Shown here in pieces: positions 1 through 10,684 of a DNA stretch of 64,000 nt (the stretch's first letter is position 1; every line of letters starts with the position of its first letter). The DNA lies in the NCBI RefSeq assembly GCF_000307855.1, contig NZ_AJLR01000111.1, positions 1-64,000 of the forward strand, written 5' to 3'. Below the pieces are notes generated by a model, which was given only the letters and a program-made list of their open reading frames with translations, was not told where the DNA came from and made no database searches. The translations under genes and the position numbers were made by a program. Source of the stretch: Schinkia azotoformans LMG 9581 (GTDB lineage: Bacteria > Bacillota > Bacilli > Bacillales > Bacillaceae_J).

Positions 1-74
1 CTCTGTTTGGTGAGGATTAATCTTTGTTATCTATTATCAAACGGGCTGCGAACTCTGTTTGGTGAGGATTAATC
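1..74. repeat. 22-bp direct repeat, two copies at the window edge
   Basis: The same 22 bases, starting CTCTGTTTGG and ending GGATTAATC, occur at 1-22 and 53-74, a period of 52 bp. The first copy starts at the window edge, so the repeat may be longer and have further copies to the left. The 30 bases between copies are not repeated in the visible sequence. This lies downstream of the yrzB terminator. Function is unknown. Confidence 0.85.
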
Positions 75-87
75 GTTTTGGTGATCT

Positions 88-120
88 AAAAAAGACGAAC
101 CAGTACAGGTCCGCCTTTTA
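88..120 (-). terminator. Rho-independent terminator after yrzB
   Basis: On the minus strand an 11-bp stem with two G-U pairs (AAAGGCGGACC with GGTTCGTCTTT) is followed by a run of T. It sits just after the yrzB stop codon and would end the yrzL-yrrK-yrzB transcript. Confidence 0.75.
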
Positions 121-130
121 AACTATATTA

Positions 131-421
131 TTATTCTTCGTCCTCTTCTTGTTCTGAGAAGGTGTTTAACATCTCTTCAACTATATCCCACTCTTCATCA
201 GTTTCAATAGGGAATAAAGCAAGGTCTTCTTCATCTTCACCATCTTCGAAACGGAAGGCAAATACTTCAACTTCTTCGTCTTCGTCGCTAGCGCCGACAG
301 GTTCTACTACCATATAGGATTTACCAGATTCTTCTACATCAAACGTAAATAAAACTTCAAATAGATGCTCTTCACCGTTTTCATCTGGAATAATAATTCG
401 TTCTTTTTCTTCTTTAGCCAT
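131..421 (-). CDS. yrzB: DUF1292 family protein YrzB
   Basis: Small, very acidic protein of 96 residues, rich in Glu and Asp, of the DUF1292 family. B. subtilis YrzB is of similar length and sits in the same place after yrrK. No catalytic motif is visible and no biochemical role is established. I chose the internal ATG (MAKEEKERIIIPDE) because AAGGAG lies nine bases before it; the longer reading adds ten residues without a ribosome site. It is the last gene of an operon with yrzL and yrrK, 13 bases after yrrK, and is followed by a strong terminator. Confidence 0.9.
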   Translation of the reverse strand: MAKEEKERIIIPDENGEEHLFEVLFTFDVEESGKSYMVVEPVGASDEDEEVEVFAFRFEDGEDEEDLALFPIETDEEWDIVEEMLNTFSEQEEDEE

Positions 422-434
422 TAGTTTCCACTCC

Positions 435-851
435 TTATTGTTTACTATCAAGGTATCCTTGCAAAATCATGACAGCTGCCATTTTATCTATTACTTTTTT
501 TCGCTTTTTACGACTGACGTCACCACTTAGTAAGATCCGTTCAGCAGCCATAGTTGATAGTCTTTCATCCCAAAGAACTACCTCAATATGAAATTTCTTT
601 TTCAAAAGTTCAGCAAATTCCAGGCAAGCTTCCCCACGCGGACCTACTGTTCCGTTCATATTTTTTGGAAAACCAACAACTATCTTTTCAGGATTATACT
701 CATTAATAAATGTCTTAATCCGGTCAAGCCCATAATCATTTTGATCTGCATCTATTTTAATTGTTTCAATACCTTGTGCAGTCCATCCTAGTTCATCGCT
801 GACAGCAACACCGATCGTTTTTGTACCTACATCTAAGCCAATCACTCTCAT
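435..851 (-). CDS. yrrK: Putative pre-16S rRNA nuclease / Holliday-junction resolvase-like protein YqgF (YrrK)
   Basis: 138-residue member of the YqgF/RuvX family, which has an RNase H-like fold. In E. coli the family is linked to 16S rRNA 5'-end maturation; the older name is Holliday junction resolvase-like. Visible motifs are the N-terminal [16 protein letters not shown] strand with the first acidic residue, [12 protein letters not shown], and [11 protein letters not shown] near the C terminus with the later acidic residues. Length is normal. The start codon touches the last base of the upstream yrzL, so translation is probably coupled. The order yrzL-yrrK-yrzB is the standard Bacillus order. 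Confidence 0.93.
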   Translation of the reverse strand: MRVIGLDVGTKTIGVAVSDELGWTAQGIETIKIDADQNDYGLDRIKTFINEYNPEKIVVGFPKNMNGTVGPRGEACLEFAELLKKKFHIEVVLWDERLSTMAAERILLSGDVSRKKRKKVIDKMAAVMILQGYLDSKQ

Positions 852-1123
852 TAGTTTGTGCCTTCCCGATGAGTCTCTAAATAGGATTTCACTAATTCTT
901 CAATTAATTCGTCTCTTTCAAGTTTGCGAATAATATTACGTGCATCCTTGTGGCGTGGGATATAGGCAGGGTCGCCTGAAAGTAAATAGCCTACTATTTG
1001 GTTAATCGGATTATAACCTTTTTCCTGTAAGGCTTCATATACTGTAAAAAGTACATCCTTCACATTTGTATCAATTGGCTCTTCTTGAAAATTAAATCGC
1101 ATCGTATTATCCAGTGAGCTCAT
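851..1123 (-). CDS. yrzL: IreB family regulatory phosphoprotein YrzL
   Basis: 90-residue protein of the IreB family (formerly DUF965). In Enterococcus, IreB is a substrate of the Ser/Thr kinase IreK and modulates cephalosporin tolerance; the role in Bacillus is not established. The [12 protein letters not shown] start and the [29 protein letters not shown]-type core are typical. Two adjacent ATGs exist; I took the second because GGAGG is seven bases upstream. It is the first gene after alaS, separated by about 90 bases. Confidence 0.92.
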   Translation of the reverse strand: MSSLDNTMRFNFQEEPIDTNVKDVLFTVYEALQEKGYNPINQIVGYLLSGDPAYIPRHKDARNIIRKLERDELIEELVKSYLETHREGTN

Positions 1124-1212
1124 CATGACACCTCCGTTCTAGAAGTGAGTGAGAGATTAGACTCTCGCTCTTTTTCATGTTCATATATCCATTGTACACT
1201 ATATTGAAGCAT

Positions 1213-3849
1213 TTACGAAATAGATTTCATCCACTCTTCTGCATAATTTAAGGCATCTACTAGTTGTTCTGGATTTTTTCCACCGGCTTGGGCCATATCC
1301 GGACGGCCACCACCACCACCACCACAACGTGTCGCAACCTCTTTAATTAATTTTCCGGCATGATAGCCCTTTTCTATTAAATCCTTTGTTACTCCGGCTG
1401 TAAGATTCACTTTATCATCACTTACTGCTCCAAGGATAATCACCGCTGAACCTAATTTTCCTTTTAAGTCGTCTACCATTGTACGAAGGCTATTCATGTC
1501 TTTAACATTTACCTTCTTCGCAAGCAGTTTTACTCCGTTGATTTCTTTTACTTCATTCACAAGGTTAGATGATTCAATATTGCTTAATTTCGCAGACAAT
1601 GATTCATTTTCACGCTCGAGCTGACGAAGTTCACCATGCAATGCCTCGACTCTAGCAGGCACATCTTTTAAATTCGTTTTTAATTTATTAGCAGCTTCTT
1701 TTAAGATATTGATTTGGTCATTCATTAATAGATATGCACCTTGTCCTGTAACGGCTTCGATACGACGAGTTCCTGCACCGATACCGGATTCAGAAACGAT
1801 TTTAAATAAACCGATTTGCGCTGAATTCGATACGTGACAACCTCCGCAAAGCTCTAAACTGTAATCCCCGACCTTAACCACACGTACAACATCTCCATAT
1901 TTTTCGCCAAATAGAGCCATTGCACCCATTTCTTTTGCTTCTTTTAAGGCTTTTTGAGAGATTTCCACATCAAGGCTATTCCAAATTTTATCGTTTACAA
2001 TCGCTTCTACTTTATCCAGTTCCTCCGGCTTTACTTGTCCGAAATGAGAGAAGTCAAAACGCAAGCGATCCGGTGAGACTAATGAACCAGCCTGTGCAAC
2101 ATGGTTGCCAAGAACATCCTTTAACGCTTGGTGCAGCAAGTGTGTTGCCGTATGGTTTTTAATGATCGCATTACGCTTTACTTCATCAATTTTTGCTGTT
2201 ACTTTCACGCCTTTAGTTAAGATGCCTTTTTCAACAACAACGGAATGAAGATGCTGCCCATTTGGTGCTTTTTGAACATCTTTAACACAAAGTGTCAGCC
2301 CGTCATTGACTAAATATCCTTGGTCAGCAATCTGACCACCAGATTCTGCATAGAACGGTGTCACATCCAGAATAATTTGGGCCTCATCACCTGTTTGAAC
2401 ATGTTCAATAAATTCATTGTTTTGTAAAACAACTTCAATCAGAGACTCTGCATCAACTTGGTCATAACCGATAAATTTACTTTCAATCTTAATATCTCCA
2501 AGTACACCACCTTGTACTTGCATGGAGCCTTCATCATGGCGTGCACTACGAGCTCTCTCGCGTTGTTTCTCCATTTGTACATTAAAGCCATCTTTGTCGA
2601 TCGTCATGCCCTCTTCCTCGGCATACTCCTCTGTCAACTCATACGGGAAGCCATATGTATCATATAAACGGAAGGCATCTTCGCCAGGAATAACAGTACT
2701 TCCTTGGCTTTTGGCTTTTTTAATAACCTCGGAAAGAATAGCTAGACCCTCATGTAATGTTTCATGGAATCGCTCTTCTTCGTTTTTAATAACCTTTTGA
2801 ATAAATTCAGTTTTTTCCTTTACCTCCGGATAAAAATCAACCATAATTTCTCCAACTACTGGTACAAGTTCAAACATAAATGGACGATTAATATTTATTT
2901 TCTTTGCATAACGAACAGCACGGCGCAGTAATCGACGTAATACGTAGCCACGGCCTTCGTTTGAAGGAAGGGCACCATCACCAACCGCAAAAGTTACTGT
3001 ACGAATATGATCTGCAATAACTTTAAATGCCTCATCTTTTTCAGTGCTTTCATTATATTTTTGACCTGAAATTTCTTCGGTTGCCTGAATAATTGGCATA
3101 AAAAGGTCTGTATCAAAGTTGGTTGGAACCTCTTGCATGACAGAAGCTACACGCTCTAAGCCCATTCCCGTATCAATATTTTTCTTTGGAAGCGGCGTAT
3201 AAGTATGGTCTGGGTTATGGTTAAATTCAGAGAAAACTAAGTTCCAGATTTCGAGGTATCTTTCATTTTCTCCACCTGGATATAACTCAGGGTCATTAGG
3301 GTCATTTCCAAATGCTTCGCCACGGTCATAGAAAATCTCCGTATTTGGACCACTTGGACCTTCCCCGATATCCCAGAAGTTTCCTTCAATGCGAATGATT
3401 CTTTCAGCAGGGATTCCAATATCGTTTAACCAATAATCATACGCTTCATTATCCTCGGGATGGATGGTTACTGATAGTTTTTCAGGCTCAAGTCCAAGCC
3501 ACTTCTCACTCGTTAAAAATTCCCATGCAAATTCAATCGCTTCTTTTTTAAAATAATCGCCGATTGAGAAATTTCCAAGCATTTCAAAGAATGTATGATG
3601 TCGTGCAGTTTTCCCTACATTTTCAATGTCATTGGTACGAATGGACTTTTGGGCATTACAAATACGCGGATTCTCAGGAATAACACGTCCATCAAAGTAT
3701 TTTTTTAATGTGGCAACCCCACTGTTAATCCATAATAATGATGGATCTTCATGCGGAATGAGGGAACGGCTTGGTTCCACAGCATGTCCTTTTTCCTTAA
3801 AGAAATCTAAGTACATTTGCCGAATTTGGGCAGCTGTTAATTTTTTCAT
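1213..3849 (-). CDS. alaS: Alanyl-tRNA synthetase
   Basis: 878-residue class II synthetase that charges tRNA-Ala in the cytoplasm. The class II catalytic core lies at the N terminus ([11 protein letters not shown], then the [20 protein letters not shown] segment). The editing domain has HTATHLLHQ near residue 565 and the second zinc site CGGCH near 665. The C-terminal domain has the glycine-rich [16 protein letters not shown]. Length matches B. subtilis AlaRS. The ATG follows AGGAGG at good spacing. A T-box leader with a terminator precedes it, so transcription should rise when uncharged tRNA-Ala accumulates. Confidence 0.98.
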   Translation of the reverse strand: MKKLTAAQIRQMYLDFFKEKGHAVEPSRSLIPHEDPSLLWINSGVATLKKYFDGRVIPENPRICNAQKSIRTNDIENVGKTARHHTFFEMLGNFSIGDYFKKEAIEFAWEFLTSEKWLGLEPEKLSVTIHPEDNEAYDYWLNDIGIPAERIIRIEGNFWDIGEGPSGPNTEIFYDRGEAFGNDPNDPELYPGGENERYLEIWNLVFSEFNHNPDHTYTPLPKKNIDTGMGLERVASVMQEVPTNFDTDLFMPIIQATEEISGQKYNESTEKDEAFKVIADHIRTVTFAVGDGALPSNEGRGYVLRRLLRRAVRYAKKININRPFMFELVPVVGEIMVDFYPEVKEKTEFIQKVIKNEEERFHETLHEGLAILSEVIKKAKSQGSTVIPGEDAFRLYDTYGFPYELTEEYAEEEGMTIDKDGFNVQMEKQRERARSARHDEGSMQVQGGVLGDIKIESKFIGYDQVDAESLIEVVLQNNEFIEHVQTGDEAQIILDVTPFYAESGGQIADQGYLVNDGLTLCVKDVQKAPNGQHLHSVVVEKGILTKGVKVTAKIDEVKRNAIIKNHTATHLLHQALKDVLGNHVAQAGSLVSPDRLRFDFSHFGQVKPEELDKVEAIVNDKIWNSLDVEISQKALKEAKEMGAMALFGEKYGDVVRVVKVGDYSLELCGGCHVSNSAQIGLFKIVSESGIGAGTRRIEAVTGQGAYLLMNDQINILKEAANKLKTNLKDVPARVEALHGELRQLERENESLSAKLSNIESSNLVNEVKEINGVKLLAKKVNVKDMNSLRTMVDDLKGKLGSAVIILGAVSDDKVNLTAGVTKDLIEKGYHAGKLIKEVATRCGGGGGGRPDMAQAGGKNPEQLVDALNYAEEWMKSIS

Positions 3850-3892
3850 TATTAAATCCTCCTAATTATGTAAAATTAATTTTTTATAAAGT

Positions 3893-4195
3893 TAAAAAAG
3901 CTCCCATCCCTACAGTAAACTGCAGGGACGAGAGCTATTATCCTCGCGGTACCACCCTGATTACGAAAATCCCTTCCATTCGGAGAATTTTCATCACCTT
4001 TCACTACCTTAACGCGGTAAACGGCTTAGCTTTAAATCCAAGCACTCAGGAGTAGCGTTCGATTACCCTTCATTTAGAGTTCCTTTCAGCCTAGGGAAAC
4101 TCTTCTCTTTTAAATGGGCTATAATCTACTTCGTTCCGTCATCATTCGGTTATAATCAAAATAAAGTTAAACATTACTAACCCATTTTAGACAAA
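3893..4195 (-). promoter_or_regulatory. T-box riboswitch leader of alaS
   Basis: On the minus strand the conserved T-box core AGGGTGGTACCGCG is at 3945-3958. It is followed at 3893-3936 by a long terminator stem (AGCTCTCGTCCCTGCAG with CTGTAGGGATGGGAGCT) and a T run. Upstream sequence to about 4195 contains stem I-like hairpins (GTTTCCCTAGGCTGAAAGGAAC) and a GCC triplet near 4116 that would fit an alanine specifier. A weak promoter (TTGTCT, 17 bases, TTTAAC) may lie near the 5' end. Uncharged tRNA-Ala is expected to stabilise the antiterminator. Confidence 0.95.
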
Positions 4196-4216
4196 TACTG
4201 CAATATTTGTCAAACG

Positions 4217-5299
4217 TTAATCGATAGTTTCTTGTGTTTGTTTTTCGAAGTTAAGTTTTAAATGAGTGACCATCACCCGCAAAATAGCGAGAACTGGGAC
4301 AGCCAATATCAAACCGATAACTCCGCCTATCTCTTCGCCTGCGAGTAAAGCTAAAATGATCACAACGGGGTGCATACGAAGACTTTTTCCAACTATTAAT
4401 GGAGATAGAATATTTCCTTCTAGGAATTGCAGAATACCAATAATAATAGCTACAATAATGACCATTTTTATAGATATTGTCGAGGCTACAATGATCGTTG
4501 GTACAGCCCCAATAATCGGTCCGAAATAAGGAATAATATTCGTCACCCCAATAATGCTTCCCAATAATAGCGGGTAACTCATATCTGCAATCCAAAGTGC
4601 CGCTGAGGCTACAACACCAATAATGATACAAACAAACAGCTGTCCCCTTATGTAATTACCAAGCGATTCATCAATGTCTTTTAACAACTCCATTCCTGCT
4701 CTTCTCCATTTCCTTGGTGTCATATACCATGCTGCTTTTTTAAATAAGCTTATATCTTTTAACAGATAAAATACAATTAACGGTATAAGGGCAATAAGTA
4801 CAAGAGAATTGAGCAATCCTTTCAAAAATGTCATAATAGATGAAATGAATTGATTCACTGCAGTTTCAACACCGCTAATTCCTTGTTCAATACGTGTATG
4901 AATTTCTTCCGGAAAATTTTTCGTTTGAAAATCGATTTCTTCAATCCATGTACGGTATGTATTCATTAAATATGGAAGATTTTCACTTAAATCCTTTAAT
5001 TGTTTAATTATTTGTGGGAACAGCTTATAAAGGCCAAAACCGATTCCTCCGAAAAATAACAAATAAATGCCTAAAATTGCAACTGTTCTAGGAATTCCCC
5101 GGTTATAAAGTCCTTCCACTATTGGAAGCAATAAATAGGTGATAAAACCCGAAATAAGAACTGGCATAAAAACGGTTAAAATGATCCGGTAAATGGGTTC
5201 CCAAATTGGAGTCAGCTTAAGAAATACGAAAATGCACAAAAAAACGATCAATAATGTAGCGGCCCGTATTAACCATTTATAACTCCGGGAAAATCCCAT
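4217..5299 (-). CDS. yrrI: AI-2E family transporter / membrane permease (YrrI-like)
   Basis: Polytopic membrane protein of about 360 residues in the AI-2E/YdiK/PerM family. Hydrophobic segments cluster at the N terminus (two), then follows a long soluble region, near residues 70-160, then a second membrane block that includes GVTNIIPYFGPIIGAVP, the family signature. The substrate is not known; some relatives are Na+/H+ antiporters. The neighbour alaS is as in B. subtilis. I chose ATG 5299 over the GTG two codons upstream because GGAG is better placed. Copy A of a multi-hairpin repeat begins 22 bases before this ATG. Confidence 0.85.
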   Translation of the reverse strand: MGFSRSYKWLIRAATLLIVFLCIFVFLKLTPIWEPIYRIILTVFMPVLISGFITYLLLPIVEGLYNRGIPRTVAILGIYLLFFGGIGFGLYKLFPQIIKQLKDLSENLPYLMNTYRTWIEEIDFQTKNFPEEIHTRIEQGISGVETAVNQFISSIMTFLKGLLNSLVLIALIPLIVFYLLKDISLFKKAAWYMTPRKWRRAGMELLKDIDESLGNYIRGQLFVCIIIGVVASAALWIADMSYPLLLGSIIGVTNIIPYFGPIIGAVPTIIVASTISIKMVIIVAIIIGILQFLEGNILSPLIVGKSLRMHPVVIILALLAGEEIGGVIGLILAVPVLAILRVMVTHLKLNFEKQTQETID

Positions 5300-5320
5300 A
5301 ACCACCCAACTCCATTTCTA

Positions 5321-5447
5321 ATCAAATGCGCCTTGGCGTATTTGTGCCCAGATTTCTTCGAGCTTGCTCGAAAATCTACCTTTAAAAATCGCAAGGCTTG
5401 CCGGAGGCTTTAACTATATTCAGTAGTGCTTCTACTAAATATAGTTA
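5321..5447 (-). repeat. Dispersed multi-hairpin repeat, family R1, copy A
   Basis: Begins with the palindrome CAAATGCGCC/GGCGTATTTG. Next come the hairpin TTCGAGC/GCTCGAA, a conserved CTACCTTTAAAAATC stretch and a CCGGAGGC motif. It ends in an inverted repeat (AACTATATTCAGTAG with CTACTAAATATAGTT). Shared with copies at 11851, 12387 and 50594. Read on the minus strand, the first-named hairpin is the one nearest the yrrI start codon. Confidence 0.85.
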
Positions 5448-5475
5448 AAAAGGCTGAGGATTTAGCCTCAGCCCT
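5446..5475 (-). terminator. Terminator after yrzQ
   Basis: Minus-strand stem GGCTGAGG/CCTCAGCC with a six-base loop, followed by TTTTT. It directly follows yrzQ and abuts repeat copy A. Confidence 0.85.
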
Positions 5476-5492
5476 TACAAATCATTTATTTT

Positions 5493-5630
5493 TTAATAAA
5501 TAGCCTTGGAAATACGTTTTCGCATTCTCTTCATTGTCCGGGCATTTATTATATTATTGTTCCCTTTACTCATACTATAAGCAGCTGCACCAATTCCTAA
5601 AGCTAGTAGCGATGTCATTGTTTTATTCAT
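5493..5630 (-). CDS. yrzQ: Small DUF3918-type protein YrzQ
   Basis: Short gene of 45 residues. It begins MNKTMTSLLALGIGAAAYSM, a hydrophobic, glycine- and alanine-rich N-terminal segment likely to be membrane-associated. A basic C terminus follows (TMKRMRKRISKAIY). The ATG follows AGGGGTGA. B. subtilis carries a similar small protein (YrzQ) in the same place. Its function is unknown. It lies 26 bases after yrzR, on the same strand. Confidence 0.8.
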   Translation of the reverse strand: MNKTMTSLLALGIGAAAYSMSKGNNNIINARTMKRMRKRISKAIY

Positions 5631-5656
5631 AAGAACCGTCACCCCTAGAAGAAAGT

Positions 5657-5848
5657 TTACATTTCTAATCGCAAATCCTCTTCCGAAAAAAGATCATCTA
5701 ATGAACTGAGTGTACCGTCTTCTTCCACTTGATGGGTAAAGAAACGATCTTTGTTTACTGATAATTCAATAAAGCAGTTCCAGCAATAATATTGGTTCAC
5801 ACCGATCTTTCCAATATCTTTACTGGCACAATTAGGGCACTTCATCAT
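5657..5848 (-). CDS. yrzR: Small zinc-ribbon protein YrzR-like
   Basis: 63-residue protein with two CxxC pairs (CPNCASKDIG and YYCWNC), giving a likely four-cysteine zinc ribbon at residues 4-25. An acidic tail follows. The gene order (PRC-barrel protein, YrzR, YrzQ, YrrI, alaS) matches B. subtilis. There are two consecutive ATGs, so the start may be one codon later. Function is not known; a nucleic-acid or protein contact role is inferred only from the ribbon. Confidence 0.8.
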   Translation of the reverse strand: MMKCPNCASKDIGKIGVNQYYCWNCFIELSVNKDRFFTHQVEEDGTLSSLDDLFSEEDLRLEM

Positions 5849-5895
5849 AGGGTACTGTCACTCCTCTTTCCTTACAACATGTATGATTTTATTTC

Positions 5896-6390
5896 TTATC
5901 TATTTTCGTTTTCTTTTAGATCAACGATTACGACATTTTCACCGATAGTTAAAGGGTTTCTTGATTTAAAAATCTTTCGACCTTCCGTCATATCGGCAAA
6001 AAATCCATCTGTAACTTCATACCCTACAATGGTTCCCAATTCTTCTTTAAAATATACATCTTCTACCAATCCAAGCTTTTCACCTTCGCTTGTCACTAAA
6101 GGTTTACCAATGATTCGGTCTTGGCCGTTTTCAAGAAAATGCATTCCCATCAACTTTTGAGTCATACGCTCTTCTTCCGGTTCATTAGCTAACATGATCC
6201 CATCCGCTCCAAAAGAGAAAATCTGGGAAAGAGGTATGAGTTTGTTTTTTTTCAATAGCCCCTTTGTATCCATCATTAACCCGTTTACAGTGCCCATTTT
6301 ATCGAAACAAAGATCCAATACTTTTCCAAGTTCCTTCCCAGAACTTATGTCATAAACTGGTAAGTCTTTAATCGACGAGAACGTTCGCAT
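5896..6390 (-). CDS. yrrD: PRC-barrel domain protein YrrD-like
   Basis: 164-residue protein with two PRC-barrel repeats: about residues 3-75 (ISSGKELGKVLDLCFDKMGTVNGLM) and 85-150 (VTSEGEKLGLVEDVYFKEELGTIVGYEV). PRC-barrels occur in photosynthetic reaction-centre H subunits and RimM; in Bacillus the function of YrrD is unknown. I chose the internal ATG (MRTFSSIKDLPVY) because GGGGTGGGG lies upstream at usable spacing; the longer reading adds 19 residues. It lies just downstream of recD2 on the same strand. Confidence 0.82.
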   Translation of the reverse strand: MRTFSSIKDLPVYDISSGKELGKVLDLCFDKMGTVNGLMMDTKGLLKKNKLIPLSQIFSFGADGIMLANEPEEERMTQKLMGMHFLENGQDRIIGKPLVTSEGEKLGLVEDVYFKEELGTIVGYEVTDGFFADMTEGRKIFKSRNPLTIGENVVIVDLKENENR

Positions 6391-6468
6391 AAGGACCCCA
6401 CCCCTCGAACATTCATACACTTGAGTCGACCGCACCACCTTAGTCAACTCATACTTATATTACGGAAT

Positions 6469-8814
6469 TTACATAAAATCATACGGAGATAATGTTTCCA
6501 TGTTTTCATTTCCGTGTTCTTGGACATCAGTTCCCTCAAACCGCTCTATAATTTTCTCCGCCAATGTCGTTTGTCTTAAACCTTCATCTTGGCGCAACAC
6601 GCCATTTCTTAATGCATCCTCTTCCCCGCACAGAATCAAATAATCTTTACTACGAGTAACAGCTGTATAAATTAAATTTCTCCTTAGCATCCGATAATAC
6701 CCTTTCACTATCGGCAAAATGACAATTGGAAATTCACTACCTTGTGATTTATGGATAGAGCAGCAATAGGCATGGGTAATATTATTCAGATCCTGTCTTG
6801 TATACAACACTTCGGTTCCTTCATAGCTGATAATGATTTGATCTTGCTTCTCTATATTTTCTTTGGCATAAATGATGCTCACAATTTCACCAATGTCCCC
6901 GTTAAATACATTATCATCGGGTTGATTCATAAGCTGCAATACTTTATCGCCGACACGGTAAACTATTTCACCGAACAAAAGCTCTCGTCGCCCATCAGCT
7001 TTTGGATTAAACAAATTTTGGAGCATTTTATTTAAAGCATCAATACCAGCTGAGCCTCTATACATTGGAGCAAGCACTTGAACATCCTTAGCCGTATATC
7101 CTTTTTTTAGTGCATTTGCACTAACCTGGCGAACGACATCCAACACTTGGTCTTGTTTACATTTAAAAAAGGCTCTGTCCACTTTAGGTTTGGCTATATC
7201 CTCAGGAATTACACCAACCTTCATACTGTGTGCTAAATCAATAATGGATGAGCCTTCAGATTGACGATAAATATCTGTTAAACGCACAACGTCAATCTTT
7301 TCAGTTCTAAGCAAATCCTTTAGCACCTGACCAGGGCCTACAGAAGGTAATTGATCCTCATCTCCAACAATGATTACCTGAATTTTCTGAGGCAACGCTT
7401 TAAATAGCTGATTAGCAAGCCACACATCAACCATCGAAAATTCATCGATAATGACAAGCTTTCCGTCAATTGGATTATCTTCATCATGACTGAAGCCTTC
7501 AGAGCCATTCCAACCAAGAAGACGATGAATGGTTACAGCCGGAAGACCCGTGGATTCCGTCATTCGTTTTGCCGCTCTGCCTGTCGGGGCGCAAAGGATA
7601 ATAGGAAAGCCGTCATCCTTATCATAATCTTTAGGATTTAAGGAACAGCCGTGCAGCTCCGAATAGATTTCGACAATCCCTTTAATTACAGTCGTTTTTC
7701 CAGTGCCTGGACCTCCGGTTAAAATCATTAATGGAGAAGAAATAGCGGTCTGAATTGCTTTTTTCTGTGAAGGCGCATATTGGACCTTTAATCTTTCCTC
7801 CAAACCTCCGAGTGCCTTTAAAAATTCAGATTCAGGAAATTGTTCAGTAAACTCACTCTGTTCCGTAATTTTCTTTAAGCTTGTAACTAAGCCCTTTTCG
7901 GAAAAATAAAGCGATGGCAGATAAACTCTGTCCTCTTCAATGATAATTTTTCCTTCTTCACCAAGACCAATTATTTCCCGAGAAATGTCGATTTCCGAAA
8001 CCTTGTTCCCTTTTGCTTTTTCGTTAATCAATTTATAAACTTGTAACAAAAAAGGCTCCAACTTTAAGTAAACATGACCCTCTTGTATAGATTGCTGGTT
8101 TAAAATATAGATACAGCCTGCTCGGATTCGGTCTGGATGATTACCAGATATACCAAGTGCCTGTCCTAATTCATCGGCTCTGGCAAAACCAATTCCTTCA
8201 ACATCCTCAATCATTTTATAAGGATTATTTTGAATAATTTCGAGTGTATCTTCCTTATAGGTTTGATAAATTTTCATCGAAAGCTGTGGACCAAAGCCGT
8301 AATTTGATAGGGAAATCATGATTTGTTCTAGCCCTTGGTGATGCTTTAAAGTATCATAAAGCAATTTTGCTTTTTCCTCAGGCAATTTCGGTATCGTTGT
8401 CAAAACAGAAGGGTTTTCTAAAATTTTGGAAATAGCCCTTTCTCCTAATGTATCAACAATTTTTTTAGCTGTTTTTTTACCGATACCTACAAATAAATCA
8501 CTGGAAAGGTATTGGATGATTCCATCCTTTGATTGAGGCAATTCCTTCCGAAATTGGTTGACTTGATATTGCAGCCCGTGTCTAGGGTGGTTGTGAAGGT
8601 TACCAAAAAATGTATAGACCTCATCTTCATGTATATATGGGAAATAACCAGCAACAACAACTTCTTTATCCTCATATTGCTCGTTCGTCTCGGTAATTCG
8701 AATTCTCGCAACTGAATATAATGTTTGTTCATTGTGAAAAATCATAACAATGACCTTTCCTTTTATATATTTCTTTTGTTCTTCCATTAAATCCATTGAT
8801 TGCTGTTTTTCCAT
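6469..8814 (-). CDS. recD2: ATP-dependent RecD2 helicase
   Basis: 781-residue superfamily 1B 5'-3' DNA helicase (YrrC in B. subtilis), acting in DNA repair and fork maintenance without RecBC. An N-terminal OB-like region is followed by helix-hairpin-helix segments (VGIGKKTA near 110; VEGIGFARADE near 207). The Walker A motif is GGPGTGKTT at 366-374 and Walker B is VIIDEFSMVD near 455. The C-terminal motif VI segment is IYTAVTRSKDYLILCG. Length is normal. The start ATG has GGGG seven bases upstream, and the gene follows yrrB by 12 bases. Confidence 0.96.
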   Translation of the reverse strand: MEKQQSMDLMEEQKKYIKGKVIVMIFHNEQTLYSVARIRITETNEQYEDKEVVVAGYFPYIHEDEVYTFFGNLHNHPRHGLQYQVNQFRKELPQSKDGIIQYLSSDLFVGIGKKTAKKIVDTLGERAISKILENPSVLTTIPKLPEEKAKLLYDTLKHHQGLEQIMISLSNYGFGPQLSMKIYQTYKEDTLEIIQNNPYKMIEDVEGIGFARADELGQALGISGNHPDRIRAGCIYILNQQSIQEGHVYLKLEPFLLQVYKLINEKAKGNKVSEIDISREIIGLGEEGKIIIEEDRVYLPSLYFSEKGLVTSLKKITEQSEFTEQFPESEFLKALGGLEERLKVQYAPSQKKAIQTAISSPLMILTGGPGTGKTTVIKGIVEIYSELHGCSLNPKDYDKDDGFPIILCAPTGRAAKRMTESTGLPAVTIHRLLGWNGSEGFSHDEDNPIDGKLVIIDEFSMVDVWLANQLFKALPQKIQVIIVGDEDQLPSVGPGQVLKDLLRTEKIDVVRLTDIYRQSEGSSIIDLAHSMKVGVIPEDIAKPKVDRAFFKCKQDQVLDVVRQVSANALKKGYTAKDVQVLAPMYRGSAGIDALNKMLQNLFNPKADGRRELLFGEIVYRVGDKVLQLMNQPDDNVFNGDIGEIVSIIYAKENIEKQDQIIISYEGTEVLYTRQDLNNITHAYCCSIHKSQGSEFPIVILPIVKGYYRMLRRNLIYTAVTRSKDYLILCGEEDALRNGVLRQDEGLRQTTLAEKIIERFEGTDVQEHGNENMETLSPYDFM

Positions 8815-8826
8815 TGTTATTCCCCT

Positions 8827-9492
8827 TTAATGCTTACGAAAGAATTCCTCAACATTTTTCTTTCCGTTTGCAGCCAAGAAATGGTCCGGTTGAATGTTTA
8901 AAGCATTTTCAAACATCTCAAGTGCTTTTTCAGATTGATCTTTGAAAGCATAAGCAACGCCCAAGTTGTAATAGGCATCAGGATGCTCATCATTTAATTC
9001 GATTGTTTTTTCAAAATGAGGTATTGCTTCATCAACCATTTCCAGCAATGCCAAACATAAACCATATTGAAAATGGGCTTCTTCATCTAAATCATTCAAT
9101 TCAATCGCTCTTTGGAAATATGGTAAGGCTAACTTTTCCTGACCCAGCTGGGCTAAACACATCGCGAGCATAAAATAAACATCTGCTTCCTGAAGCCCAA
9201 GCTTTACCGCTTGTTCAAAGTTATCCTTAGCTTTCACATAATCTTCCTGATTGTAGTATGTATTTCCTGCTCCAAAATACGCAGTTGCTAAAGAATCATC
9301 GATTTCAATAGCCTTATTAAAAAAGGCGATGGCGCGGACATTTTCCCCTACTGCTGCAAGTAAATTACCAAAATTTATATAGGCGATAGGATCATTGGGG
9401 TCTTGCTCAAGAATTTCATTAAAAATTCGGGCTGCTTCTTCATATTTTCCTTGCTGCATATATTGAATTCCTATGCTATTTTTATCTATCAT
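8827..9492 (-). CDS. yrrB: Tetratricopeptide-repeat protein YrrB
   Basis: 221 residues made almost entirely of about six 34-residue TPR units (for example NDPIAYINFGNLLAAVGENVRAIAFFNKAI). The family is cytoplasmic and mediates protein-protein contacts. The B. subtilis YrrB partner is unknown, though its location beside mnmA is conserved. AGGAGG stands before the ATG. A terminator separates it from mnmA, while recD2 follows within 12 bases, so yrrB and recD2 are likely co-transcribed. Confidence 0.92.
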   Translation of the reverse strand: MIDKNSIGIQYMQQGKYEEAARIFNEILEQDPNDPIAYINFGNLLAAVGENVRAIAFFNKAIEIDDSLATAYFGAGNTYYNQEDYVKAKDNFEQAVKLGLQEADVYFMLAMCLAQLGQEKLALPYFQRAIELNDLDEEAHFQYGLCLALLEMVDEAIPHFEKTIELNDEHPDAYYNLGVAYAFKDQSEKALEMFENALNIQPDHFLAANGKKNVEEFFRKH

Positions 9493-9511
9493 TTTGTCTC
9501 CTCCTTCTAAA

Positions 9512-9545
9512 ATTAAGAAGCAAGAGAACCATCTCTTGCTTCTTC

Positions 9546-9546
<1 letters not shown>
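9512..9546 (-). terminator. Terminator between mnmA and yrrB
   Basis: Perfect 13-bp minus-strand stem AAGAAGCAAGAGA/TCTCTTGCTTCTT with loop TGGT, followed by AATTTTAG. It overlaps the mnmA stop region and likely ends the cymR-iscS-mnmA transcript, with a weak T run. Confidence 0.75.
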
Positions 9547-10676
<1,130 letters not shown>

Positions 10677-10684
10677 CTATCCTT

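Noticed and set aside
1-74. CRISPR array
   Set aside because: Only two 22-bp copies are visible, shorter than normal CRISPR repeats, with no dyad symmetry and no cas genes in the window. Kept as a plain direct repeat.
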